A stretch of 6,394 bases of DNA from Planctomycetota bacterium (GCA_026692885.1 JAPLNJ010000463.1:1-6394), one strand, 5' to 3'; shown: positions 1 through 6,252, numbered from the stretch's first letter. Numbers and translations are program-made. Notes: a model not told the origin generated them from the letters alone.

Positions 1-181
1 GCACAACCGAGAAGTCATGCTGGCGAAAGAGCGGATGAAACAGGTAACAAACCGAAACTTTGCCCTGGTAACGGGCATCATTGCGTGTTGGCTCCGCCGT
101 GACGACATGTCATCACGCGGAGCGTGATGACTACTTTGAAACCCCGACACTTATTGATGCGCCGGTCCTAAGCGTTGATCG
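1..181. other. Left flank, no clear gene
   Basis: Besides the palindromic element at 91-131, this stretch has a minor 5-bp hairpin TGCCC/GGGCA (61-77). A plus-strand frame is open from position 2 to a TGA at 125-127 (41 codons). It could be the end of a convergent gene, but the palindrome overlaps its tail and I recognise nothing in it. A minus-strand ATG at 18 runs off the left edge after six codons and cannot be judged. Confidence 0.5.
91..131. repeat. Three-armed palindromic element downstream of the pump gene
   Basis: GTCATCACGC (109-118) and GCGTGATGAC (122-131) form a perfect 10-bp stem with a 3-nt loop GGA. The same middle arm can instead pair with the left: 91-107 against 108-123 gives GCTCCG + CGTGACGACA paired with TGTCATCACG + CGGAGC, with one mismatch and one bulged C. 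The two pairings exclude each other. It begins 51 nt after the pump stop. No T-run follows on the minus strand, so a standard intrinsic terminator is not supported; a REP-like element or an RNA 3'-end stabiliser is possible. Confidence 0.6.
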
Positions 182-3100
182 TTATCGCTCCTCATCCTTA
201 TTCTCTTCCCCTTCTTCCTCCACTTCGTCCAGCGGTTCCGAGGGATTCGGGGAGCCGCGACGCCGAGCGAGGAGTTGGATCAGGACCCGTAGCCAGCCGA
301 AGGTCAAGATAATCAAGACGATGTTGGAGGCCATCTGCACGCCCCGTGAATGAAACAGCCGTGTGCTGCCCAGCCAGTCGATGACCGAGAAGAAGACGGG
401 CGTGAGGAAGATGCCGAACAGGGTCACGCCCAACATGCCGCTGAACACGGCCGTTCCCAGAGTCCGCCGCATCTCCGCCCCGGCCCCGTTGGCAATCAAC
501 AGCGGAACCACCCCCAGAATGAAAGCGAAGGAGGTCATCACGATCGGCCGCAGACGGAGCTTGCAGGCTGCCAAGGTGGCGTCGCGGCGCGCGATGCCGG
601 CCTCGCGCTGCCGCTTGGCGAACTCCACGATCAGGATCGCATTCTTGCTGGCCAGTCCCACCAGGACCACGAAGCCGATCTGGGTGAAGATGTTGATGTC
701 CATCTGGACATTGGTCCCGGCCAGCCTCGTGGTGAGATGGAGCTGCTGCTGGAGGGCCTTTTCGAGATAAGCCAGCGTCAGGGGCACGGCGGTGACGCCG
801 GTGATCGAGCTCAACAGGCACATCGGCACGACCAAGATTACGGCCAAGGGCAGCGACCAGCTTTCGTACTGGGCGGCCAAGACCAGGAACACCATGACCA
901 CGGCCAGCCCGAAGATGATCATCGCCGTATTGCCGGCCTGCAGTTCGAGAAATGCCAACTCGGTCCATTCGTACTTCATGCCGGACGCCAACTCGCGGTC
1001 GGCCCGTTGGGCCATCAGGTCGATGGCCTGCCGGGAGCTGACTCCCACGGTCGGCTCGCCGTTGATCGCCGCCGCGGTGCGCATGTTGTAGCGGGTGAGG
1101 ATCAGCGGCCCGTTGACCTCCCGCACCTCCGCGACGGCGCCGACGGGGACCATGCCCCCCGCGCTGTTGCGGACCTTGAGTTGCCGCGCCGCATCGATCT
1201 GGTTGCGATGGTTGGCATCGGCCTGGACGACCACTTGCCAGGTGCGGCCGAACAAATTGAAGTCGTTCACGTAGAGCGATCCCAGGTAGACCTGCAGCGT
1301 ATTGAACAGCTCGCCCAGCGTCACGCCCAGGGTTTCGCACTGGATGCGATTGACGTCTTCGTAAAGTTGCGGCGCATTGGCCCGAAACACGTTGGGCAGG
1401 ATTTTCAGCAACGGCGGAGCCTCGCGCAGCTGCTTCAAGTACGGTTCTGGATTCTTGTCGAACTCCTCCCGATATTCCTCCGCAGCCAGGAACACCGTAC
1501 GGCCCTGGACCTGAATCTTCAGCGGCGTTCCCCGCGCGCCGAGGAGCGTGCCGCTGACCGGGCAGGTCCGCTGCTTTTCAGCCAGGACCCGCTCCTCCGC
1601 GGAGAGCTCGTCCAGGCCGGGCAGTGGCCGCGTCAGCTTCCTCCCCGCCTCAGCGAGATTGTCCGTTTGCTGTTGCAGGGCCGTCAAACCGAGGCTTTCG
1701 CGGTCTTCGACCATCAACTTGAACCCGCCCGTCCGGCCCACGCCGCGGACCGGAGGTGGCGGAAAAACGGCGATCAGGGCCTCGGGAACCTGCGCCGCAC
1801 ATTGCTTCGTGATCTTGTCGGCAATCTCCAGGGCGGAGAGGCCCGGCTCTTCCCGCTTGGAGAAATCATCGAGGATCACGAACATCGATCCGAAGTTCGA
1901 AGCGTTGGCTTGCAGCAGAAACGACTGGCCGGCTTGGGACACCGTATGCTTGACGCCCGCCATGGCCCGGCAGATTTCCTGGACGCGATCGGTGATTCTA
2001 CGGGTGCGTTCGGCGGAGGCCGCGTCCGGCAGTTGCACGTTCACCAACAGGTAGCCCATGTCCTGCGACGGAATGAATCCCTTGGGCGTGGACTTGAACC
2101 CCGAATAGGTCAGGGCCAGCAGGCCGCCGTACACCACCAGCACCAGGACACTGACGCGGAGCAGCATACCGACGGCCCGGGTGTACACGCGGGCTGTCAC
2201 ATCAAATCCCCGATTGAACAACCCAAAGAGCCAGCCGAGAAGGAGGTTGACTAACGGACCGACAAGCCAGCCGGCGGCAGCGCCGATCGAGCCAGCGGCC
2301 CCAGGCGCCGCCGAGACCATTTCCTCCGCGAGGTCCGGCGAGAAGACTCCGCCATCCTTGATCCACGAGCCCAGCCAAGGCGTAAGCACCTGGTAGGCGA
2401 GCCACCCGCCGGCTAGGACATAGAACAGCCGAGGCAACACGTGGTGCTCCCCTTTGACCCGCGGCCGTAACAGCAGTGCCGCCAGCGCCGGGCTCAACGT
2501 GAGCGAGTTGAAGGTCGAGATCAGCGTCGAGCCGGCGATCGTCAGGGCGAACTGTCGGAAGAATTGCCCCGTGATGCCGCTGATGAACGCGCAGGGCACG
2601 AACACCGCACTCAGCACGAGGCCGACGGCGATCACCGGGCCGGAAACCTGGCTCATGGCCTTAATCGTCGCCTCGCGTGGCGCCAGCCCGTGCTCGATAT
2701 GGTACTCCACTGCCTCGACCACGACGATGGCGTCGTCGACCACGATCCCAATGGCCAGCACCAGTCCGAACAGCGTCAGGTTGTTCAAGCTGAAGCCCAT
2801 CATCGCCATGATGGCAAAGGTGCCGATGATGGCCACCGGCACGGTGACCAGGGGACTGATGGCCGAGCGCCAGTTCTGCAGGAACAGCAGTACCACAAAT
2901 GCCACCAGCAAGATCGCGTCGCGCAAGGCCTTGACGACCTCCTTGATGCAGTCGCGGGTATACGGCGTCGTGTCGTACTGAATCTGGTAAATCAAATCAG
3001 CGGGAAAATCCTTGGCGAGTTCGTCCATTTTCGCGTGGATGCGGTCGGCCACTTCCAGGGCGTTCGCATCGGGCAATTGAAAGATGATCAAGCCCACCGT

Positions 3101-3961
3101 GGCCTTGCCGTCCACCTTGGCCCGAATATCCTCGTTCCTCGCCCCAAGCACGACCCGGGCCACGTCCTTGATGCGGATGATCCGGCCGTCGATGGTCGCG
3201 CGCAGTATGACGTCGCCGAACTGTTCGGGAGTCTTCAGGCGGCCAATCGTGGTCAACGTGACTTGGGTTTCTTGCCCGGGCGCTACGGGTGGCTGGCCGA
3301 TTTGCCCTGAGGCGATCTGGGCATTCTGTCGTCGAATCGCATTGACCACGTCGCCAGCCGTCAGGTTACGCACCGCGAGCTTTTCGGGATCGACCCAAAT
3401 CCGCATGCTGTAGTCACGCTGGCCGCTGATGAAAATATCGCCGATCCCGTCGAGTCGCAAGAGCTCATCGCGCAGCCGCATCAGCGCGTAATTGCTCAGG
3501 TAGAGCTGATCGTAGGTGCCGTGCGGCGACTGGATGTTGACCGATAGGAGGATGTCCGGCGAACGCTTCCGCGTCGCCACGCCGGTCTGCCTGAGGACCA
3601 ACGGCAGCTTGGGCAGGGCCAGGTTCACTCGGTTCTGTACCAACACCTGGGCCAGGTTCAGATCGACCCCATTTTCAAACGTCACCGTCAGGCTGTACCC
3701 GCCATCGTTGGTGCACTGCGACGACATGTAGAGCATCTTCTCGACGCCGTTGACCTCTTGCTCGATCGGCGCAGCCACCGTCTCCGCCACCACCTGGGCA
3801 CTGGCGCCTGGATAGGCGCAGTTCACCTGCACGGTCGGGGGCGTGACCGGCGGATACTGAGCCAGCGGGAGATTGTAGACCGCCAGCCAGCCAGCCAGCG
3901 TGATCACCATCGACAGCACGCTGGCGAAGATCGGACGGTCGATGAAGAAACGTGAAAACAC
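182..3961 (-). CDS. RND multidrug efflux pump, inner-membrane permease (HAE1/AcrB-like), enlarged
   Basis: Proton-driven trimeric inner-membrane pump that takes substrates from the periplasm or membrane and passes them to an outer-membrane channel via the adaptor encoded just upstream. The N-terminus (MFSRFFIDRPIFA) is typical of HAE1 pumps and fixes the GTG start at 3961; an in-frame TGA lies a few codons upstream and no clear Shine-Dalgarno is seen. The proton-relay residues are present: D409-D410 in GIVVDDAIVVVE (AcrB D407/D408), K1106 in ASKNAILIVEFAK (AcrB K940) and R1138 in RLRPIVMTSFAF. TM1 is at about 10-30, TM2-6 at 345-500, TM7 near 602-620, TM8-12 at 1010-1195. At 1259 aa it exceeds AcrB (1049) because of insertions at about 501-580 (two hydrophobic stretches), 778-848 (YHS-like) and 1056-1085, plus a C-terminal hydrophobic segment (1209-1230) and acidic tail. 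Substrate cannot be told from sequence; the DD/K/R pattern and the adaptor favour organic compounds over heavy metals. Confidence 0.96.
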   Translation of the reverse strand: MFSRFFIDRPIFASVLSMVITLAGWLAVYNLPLAQYPPVTPPTVQVNCAYPGASAQVVAETVAAPIEQEVNGVEKMLYMSSQCTNDGGYSLTVTFENGVDLNLAQVLVQNRVNLALPKLPLVLRQTGVATRKRSPDILLSVNIQSPHGTYDQLYLSNYALMRLRDELLRLDGIGDIFISGQRDYSMRIWVDPEKLAVRNLTAGDVVNAIRRQNAQIASGQIGQPPVAPGQETQVTLTTIGRLKTPEQFGDVILRATIDGRIIRIKDVARVVLGARNEDIRAKVDGKATVGLIIFQLPDANALEVADRIHAKMDELAKDFPADLIYQIQYDTTPYTRDCIKEVVKALRDAILLVAFVVLLFLQNWRSAISPLVTVPVAIIGTFAIMAMMGFSLNNLTLFGLVLAIGIVVDDAIVVVEAVEYHIEHGLAPREATIKAMSQVSGPVIAVGLVLSAVFVPCAFISGITGQFFRQFALTIAGSTLISTFNSLTLSPALAALLLRPRVKGEHHVLPRLFYVLAGGWLAYQVLTPWLGSWIKDGGVFSPDLAEEMVSAAPGAAGSIGAAAGWLVGPLVNLLLGWLFGLFNRGFDVTARVYTRAVGMLLRVSVLVLVVYGGLLALTYSGFKSTPKGFIPSQDMGYLLVNVQLPDAASAERTRRITDRVQEICRAMAGVKHTVSQAGQSFLLQANASNFGSMFVILDDFSKREEPGLSALEIADKITKQCAAQVPEALIAVFPPPPVRGVGRTGGFKLMVEDRESLGLTALQQQTDNLAEAGRKLTRPLPGLDELSAEERVLAEKQRTCPVSGTLLGARGTPLKIQVQGRTVFLAAEEYREEFDKNPEPYLKQLREAPPLLKILPNVFRANAPQLYEDVNRIQCETLGVTLGELFNTLQVYLGSLYVNDFNLFGRTWQVVVQADANHRNQIDAARQLKVRNSAGGMVPVGAVAEVREVNGPLILTRYNMRTAAAINGEPTVGVSSRQAIDLMAQRADRELASGMKYEWTELAFLELQAGNTAMIIFGLAVVMVFLVLAAQYESWSLPLAVILVVPMCLLSSITGVTAVPLTLAYLEKALQQQLHLTTRLAGTNVQMDINIFTQIGFVVLVGLASKNAILIVEFAKRQREAGIARRDATLAACKLRLRPIVMTSFAFILGVVPLLIANGAGAEMRRTLGTAVFSGMLGVTLFGIFLTPVFFSVIDWLGSTRLFHSRGVQMASNIVLIILTFGWLRVLIQLLARRRGSPNPSEPLDEVEEEGEENKDEER
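1433..1564 (-). other. YHS/TRASH-like domain inserted in the pump's porter region, metal ligands mostly lost
   Basis: Pump residues about 800-843 have no counterpart in AcrB. They begin CPVSGTLLG, continue with a GTPLKIQVQGRTVFL stretch, and end REEFDKNPEPYLKQL. This matches, from memory, the pattern of small YHS-like metal-binding modules: CPV(T/S)G, a short beta hairpin ending GR.VFLCC..C, then a helix with ..P.KYL.KL. Here the first cysteine (C800) is kept. The expected CC..C after VFL reads AAEEY (A826, A827, Y830), so three of four likely ligands are gone. The insert sits between the helix ending near LAEAGRKLTR (768-778) and the conserved strand starting near LLKILPNVFRANAPQ (851-865), which in AcrB is near the PC1/PC2 boundary of the periplasmic porter domain. 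Family assignment is by pattern only. Confidence 0.6.
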
Positions 3962-3988
3962 GGTCCGTGTGTCCGGCGGTCAGGGGGA

Positions 3989-4009
3989 GAAGAGGCTTGG
4001 CACCTCTTC
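3989..4009 (-). repeat. Hairpin just upstream of the pump start
   Basis: Perfect 7-bp inverted repeat GAAGAGG/CCTCTTC with a 7-nt loop, ending 27 nt before the GTG of the pump gene. In the minus-strand transcript it would lie in the leader of the pump coding region. It could affect translation or mRNA processing and so set the pump-to-adaptor ratio. No T-run follows, so it is not a classical terminator. The function is inferred from position only. Confidence 0.45.
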
Positions 4010-4110
4010 GAATTGCGGTCGGTGACGCAGCACATTACGAGCGGTTACACAGCGTGGAGGGCCCTTGGAAACAGCCGAAAAACAACTTCGGCAACTGCCT
4101 TTCTGCCCCT

Positions 4111-4146
4111 CACACCAGCCCTCACCCCGGAGTACCGGGGCGAGGG
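4111..4146 (+). repeat. Palindromic intergenic repeat, copy 1 (short form)
   Basis: The core at 4119-4146 has two 12-nt arms, CCCTCACCCCGG and CCGGGGCGAGGG, around the 4-nt centre AGTA. The single mismatch becomes a G-U pair in the minus-strand transcript, so that RNA can form a full 12-bp stem. A similar sequence occurs in opposite orientation at 6194-6252, and the match includes the CACnCCAn lead-in before the left arm. Similar GC-rich palindromes built on CCCTC...CCGGAGTACCGG are, from memory, scattered in intergenic regions of planctomycetes. No T-run follows. Confidence 0.75.
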
Positions 4147-4166
4147 ACTCATCTCTTGGCGGACGC

Positions 4167-5384
4167 TTAGGAGGACGGCCGGCCGCCGGAAACCGCCGTC
4201 CTTTCGGCAGCGACCTTGGCACTCTTGAGTTCCTCCGTCGCGACTTCCACCCCAGGACGCACCCGCTGCAGGCCGTCGACGACGATCTTCTCGTGCTTGG
4301 CCAAACCCTCGGTGATGACCCGCAGCGGGTCCGGCGATTTTTCAGTTGTGACCAGGGAGCCGACCGTCACATAACGGCGAGCCGGCTTGTTCGTGGCATC
4401 GACCACGTAGACGTATTTGCGTCCCTGGTCTTGCCCCAAGGCTCGGTCGGGAATCAGGATTGCGTCGTGGGGCGCACCGATCGGCACGCGGATCCGCACG
4501 AACATGCCTGGGGTAATGAGCTTCTGAGGATTGGGAAATACGCCCCGCAGACGGAGCGTGCCGGTCGTGGGTTCCTCGCGGTTATCGATGAAGTTGATCT
4601 TGCCGACATGGGAGAATCGCTCCGCGTCGGAGTATTCATCCTTATCTTCATCCGAGAGTCCCAGCCGGATCGTAACTTCGGTGTCTCGGGCCGACTTCAT
4701 CTTACCGCCCTCGATCAAACGCTTGACCTTCAGGTTGGTCCGTTCGTCCACGTCGAAATAGGCGTAGATCGGATCGAGCGAGACGAGGGTGGTGAGGATC
4801 GTTTCGTCGGCCTTGACAAGATTGCCCGGGTCGACCATTTGCCGACTGATGCGGCCGGGCATCGGGGCCGTGACGTTGGTCCAACGGAAGTTGAGCTTCG
4901 CCACATCGCGGGCGGCCTCCGCCACCCCGACCACCGCCGCCGCCTCGCGGTCGCCGACGATCCTGTCGAAATCTTCCTGGCTGATAGCCCGGTCCGGCAA
5001 CAATGGCAGGGCTCGCTGGTAGTCGAGCTCCAGCCGTTTGAGGAGGGCCTGGCTCTGCCGTAAGGTAGCCTCCACGCGGGCCAGTTCGGCTTGGTAGGTA
5101 CGGGGATCGATGGCGAACAGCGACTCGCCTTCCTGTACCTCGGCCCCTTCCTTGAACAGCACCTTGTCGAGATAACCGGTGACTCGTGCCCGAATCTCGA
5201 CCATCTTCATGGCCTCGGCCCGGCCGTTGAATTCCTCGTGGTCGGTGATCTCCCGGGAAATCGGCGCGGTCACGACAACCTTGAGCAGTACCGGGGGCAG
5301 GACCGGTGGCGGTGGACGAACGCAACCATTCAGGAGGGTCCCCGAACACAGCATGAAGACAAACAATAGTCGAGACGTCCACAT
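4167..5384 (-). CDS. RND efflux periplasmic adaptor (membrane fusion protein, AcrA/MexA-like), lipoprotein
   Basis: Lipid-anchored adaptor that bridges the inner-membrane pump and an outer-membrane channel. The ATG at 5384 is chosen because AGGTGA lies 5 nt upstream; an in-frame TTG at 5411 would add nine residues and abut the repressor stop. The 405-aa product is close to AcrA (397). It starts with a lipoprotein signal: R5, hydrophobic 6-18, lipobox LLNGC with lipidated C21 (N at -2 is less usual), then a proline-rich linker (24-31). Domains in order: first half of the lipoyl/biotinyl-like fold (62-95, VTGYLDKVLFKEGAEVQEGE), alpha-helical hairpin (about 97-162), second lipoyl half (163-200, TAPMPGRISRQMVDPGNLV), beta-barrel (203-302, including TGTLRLRGVFPNPQKLITPG), and membrane-proximal domain (305-385). 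It follows the TetR gene by 27 nt and precedes the pump, so it is the pump's partner. Confidence 0.95.
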   Translation of the reverse strand: MWTSRLLFVFMLCSGTLLNGCVRPPPPVLPPVLLKVVVTAPISREITDHEEFNGRAEAMKMVEIRARVTGYLDKVLFKEGAEVQEGESLFAIDPRTYQAELARVEATLRQSQALLKRLELDYQRALPLLPDRAISQEDFDRIVGDREAAAVVGVAEAARDVAKLNFRWTNVTAPMPGRISRQMVDPGNLVKADETILTTLVSLDPIYAYFDVDERTNLKVKRLIEGGKMKSARDTEVTIRLGLSDEDKDEYSDAERFSHVGKINFIDNREEPTTGTLRLRGVFPNPQKLITPGMFVRIRVPIGAPHDAILIPDRALGQDQGRKYVYVVDATNKPARRYVTVGSLVTTEKSPDPLRVITEGLAKHEKIVVDGLQRVRPGVEVATEELKSAKVAAERTAVSGGRPSS

Positions 5385-5389
5385 CGAAA

Positions 5390-5395
5390 TCACCT
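5390..5395 (-). promoter_or_regulatory. Ribosome binding site that decides the adaptor start
   Basis: AGGTGA on the minus strand, 5 nt before the ATG at 5384. It is the clearest Shine-Dalgarno in the window and supports ATG 5384 over the in-frame TTG at 5411 or the GTG at 5393, which lies inside the site itself. Confidence 0.75.
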
Positions 5396-5411
5396 GTGGG
5401 TCGAAATCCAA

Positions 5412-6080
5412 TTAGTCCTTCTGGCCGTCTGCGGCAGTGCGCCGGCGCTGCCGCTCCGCATCGCTTAGGATGCCGTACAAAATCACGTCCAAAATCTCGC
5501 TCGTTTGCTGTTCGACATCCGGCTGTTGGTCGGAGAAGTAATTTGTGAACATCGTCCCGTACAGCAGACGGCTCACCACGTCACTGATCCGCTCCGCCGA
5601 CATAGCGCGGGCCTGCCCGGTGGCGATTAGCGAGCGATAGAGATCCCGCCAGCGCTGGGCATTCCGCGCCCGATACTGAAAGTAGGTCGGCTGCCTTCGG
5701 TCCTTGAACAAGGCGCGCTCTTGGATCAACAACTCGACGAACTCGGGATGGTCGGCAAAGAACACGAGGTACGCCCGCACGCCGCGTTCGATCTGTTCGA
5801 AGGGGTCGCACGTCCCCTCGACATACGACAGGACGTGCTCGCTAAGTTTCCGCATCACATAATCCGTCGCGGCCAGGAACAATCCCTCTTTGCTGGAAAA
5901 ATAGCGGTACAGGGTTCCCTTGCCGACTTTGAGCTGGTCGGCCAACAGTTGCGTATCGGTCCCGGCGTAGCCGTGCTCGGCAAACAGCCGGACGGCCTTT
6001 TCGACGATCTGCTCCCGCCGCCGCGAGGCGGTGCTCGTCGGAGCGGTTGCTTTTGACTCGCGGGGGATCGGAGCTGTCAT
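5412..6080 (-). CDS. TetR/AcrR-family transcriptional repressor of the efflux operon
   Basis: Dimeric ligand-responsive repressor, 222 aa from ATG 6080. The N-terminal DNA-binding domain is clear: helix 1 at about 20-36 (RRREQIVEKAVRLFAEHGY), then the helix-turn-helix at about 42-61, with the TetR signature VGKGTLYRYFSSKEGLF at 52-68. The C-terminal half (about 80-215) is helical and diverse, as expected of the ligand-binding and dimer domain; the ligand cannot be predicted. An in-frame ATG at 6311 would give 299 aa, but that extension would run across the promoter, operator and palindromic repeat, and its sequence is not TetR-like. No good Shine-Dalgarno precedes ATG 6080. It is the first gene of the operon, 27 nt before the adaptor, and probably represses itself together with the pump genes. 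Confidence 0.93.
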   Translation of the reverse strand: MTAPIPRESKATAPTSTASRRREQIVEKAVRLFAEHGYAGTDTQLLADQLKVGKGTLYRYFSSKEGLFLAATDYVMRKLSEHVLSYVEGTCDPFEQIERGVRAYLVFFADHPEFVELLIQERALFKDRRQPTYFQYRARNAQRWRDLYRSLIATGQARAMSAERISDVVSRLLYGTMFTNYFSDQQPDVEQQTSEILDVILYGILSDAERQRRRTAADGQKD

Positions 6081-6119
6081 GGGCGGGCTGCGAAACAGGC
6101 TGGATACAACGGGCCGGAC

Positions 6120-6133
6120 GGACTGGTCAGTTC
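6120..6133. promoter_or_regulatory. Probable TetR operator
   Basis: Imperfect 14-bp palindrome GGACTG-GT-CAGTTC with five of six arm positions matching and a perfect ACTG/CAGT core. It begins 2 nt after the -10 box and covers the expected transcription start, so a bound repressor would block RNA polymerase. Binding by the adjacent TetR protein is inferred from position and symmetry. A direct repeat CGGACGGAC (6115-6123) overlaps one side and may extend the site. Confidence 0.6.
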
Positions 6134-6135
6134 TA

Positions 6136-6164
6136 TTTATAGGGATCCGCCAAGCCCGCGTCAA
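6136..6164 (-). promoter_or_regulatory. Sigma-70-type promoter of the tetR-adaptor-pump operon
   Basis: Minus-strand -35 TTGACG (6164-6159), a 17-nt spacer, and -10 TATAAA (6141-6136). Ten of twelve positions match the consensus, with ideal spacing. The expected start is near 6128-6130, giving a leader of about 50 nt before the repressor ATG at 6080. No second promoter of this quality was found before the adaptor or pump genes. Confidence 0.75.
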
Positions 6165-6193
6165 CCGCTGGAAGTTACGGCCGACAAATAACT

Positions 6194-6252
6194 CCCTCGC
6201 CCCGTCCTGCCTGTCGGCAGACAGGTACTCCGGGGAGAGGGTTGGGGTGGCC
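6194..6252 (-). repeat. Palindromic intergenic repeat, copy 2 (long form with nested hairpin)
   Basis: Read on the minus strand, this matches copy 1 (4111-4146): a CACCCCAA lead-in, CCCTCTCCCCGG, then AGTACC, and finally GGGGCGAGGG. Between AGTACC and GGGGCGAGGG are 20 extra nt (6204-6223) absent from copy 1. Together with the preceding CC they build an inner hairpin, CCTGTC/GACAGG around TGCC (6210-6225). The element is therefore a palindrome nested in a palindrome. It sits about 30 nt upstream of the -35 box and is inverted relative to copy 1. Confidence 0.75.

Larger units (their letters stand above)
3962..4166. other. 205-nt gap between adaptor and pump genes
   Basis: The gap is long for two subunits of one complex inside an operon. 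It contains no credible coding sequence. Three inverted repeats lie in it: 3989-4009, 4074-4092 (6-bp arms GCCGAA/TTCGGC, 7-nt loop) and the larger palindromic repeat at 4119-4146. None is followed by a T-run in the direction of transcription, so no intrinsic terminator is supported. I found no convincing internal promoter for the pump gene. Confidence 0.75.

Noticed and set aside
198..1340. 380-codon minus-strand frame inside the pump gene
   Set aside because: It overlaps the pump in another frame, is dominated by Arg, Gly, Pro and Ala, and would require the well-supported pump frame to be wrong.
350..2254. 634-codon open frame on the plus strand
   Set aside because: It lies antisense to the pump gene, is rich in Gln, His, Arg and Asp as expected of a GC-rich shadow frame, and has no recognisable domain.
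182..3961. Heavy-metal (CusA-type) RND pump, suggested by the YHS-like insert
   Set aside because: The proton-relay pattern GIVVDDAIVVVE, the HAE1-type N-terminus and the TetR/AcrA-type partners fit a drug-type pump, and the insert has lost most metal ligands.
4119..4146. Intrinsic terminator between adaptor and pump
   Set aside because: The stem is strong, but no T-run follows on the minus strand and the pump needs expression with the adaptor.
4065..5063. 332-codon plus-strand frame opposite the adaptor
   Set aside because: It is antisense to a clear adaptor gene, starts across the palindromic repeat, and shows no family features.
6194..6252. CRISPR repeat or phage attachment site
   Set aside because: There are only two copies in the window, in opposite orientation 2 kb apart, with no spacer array, cas gene, integrase or tRNA nearby.
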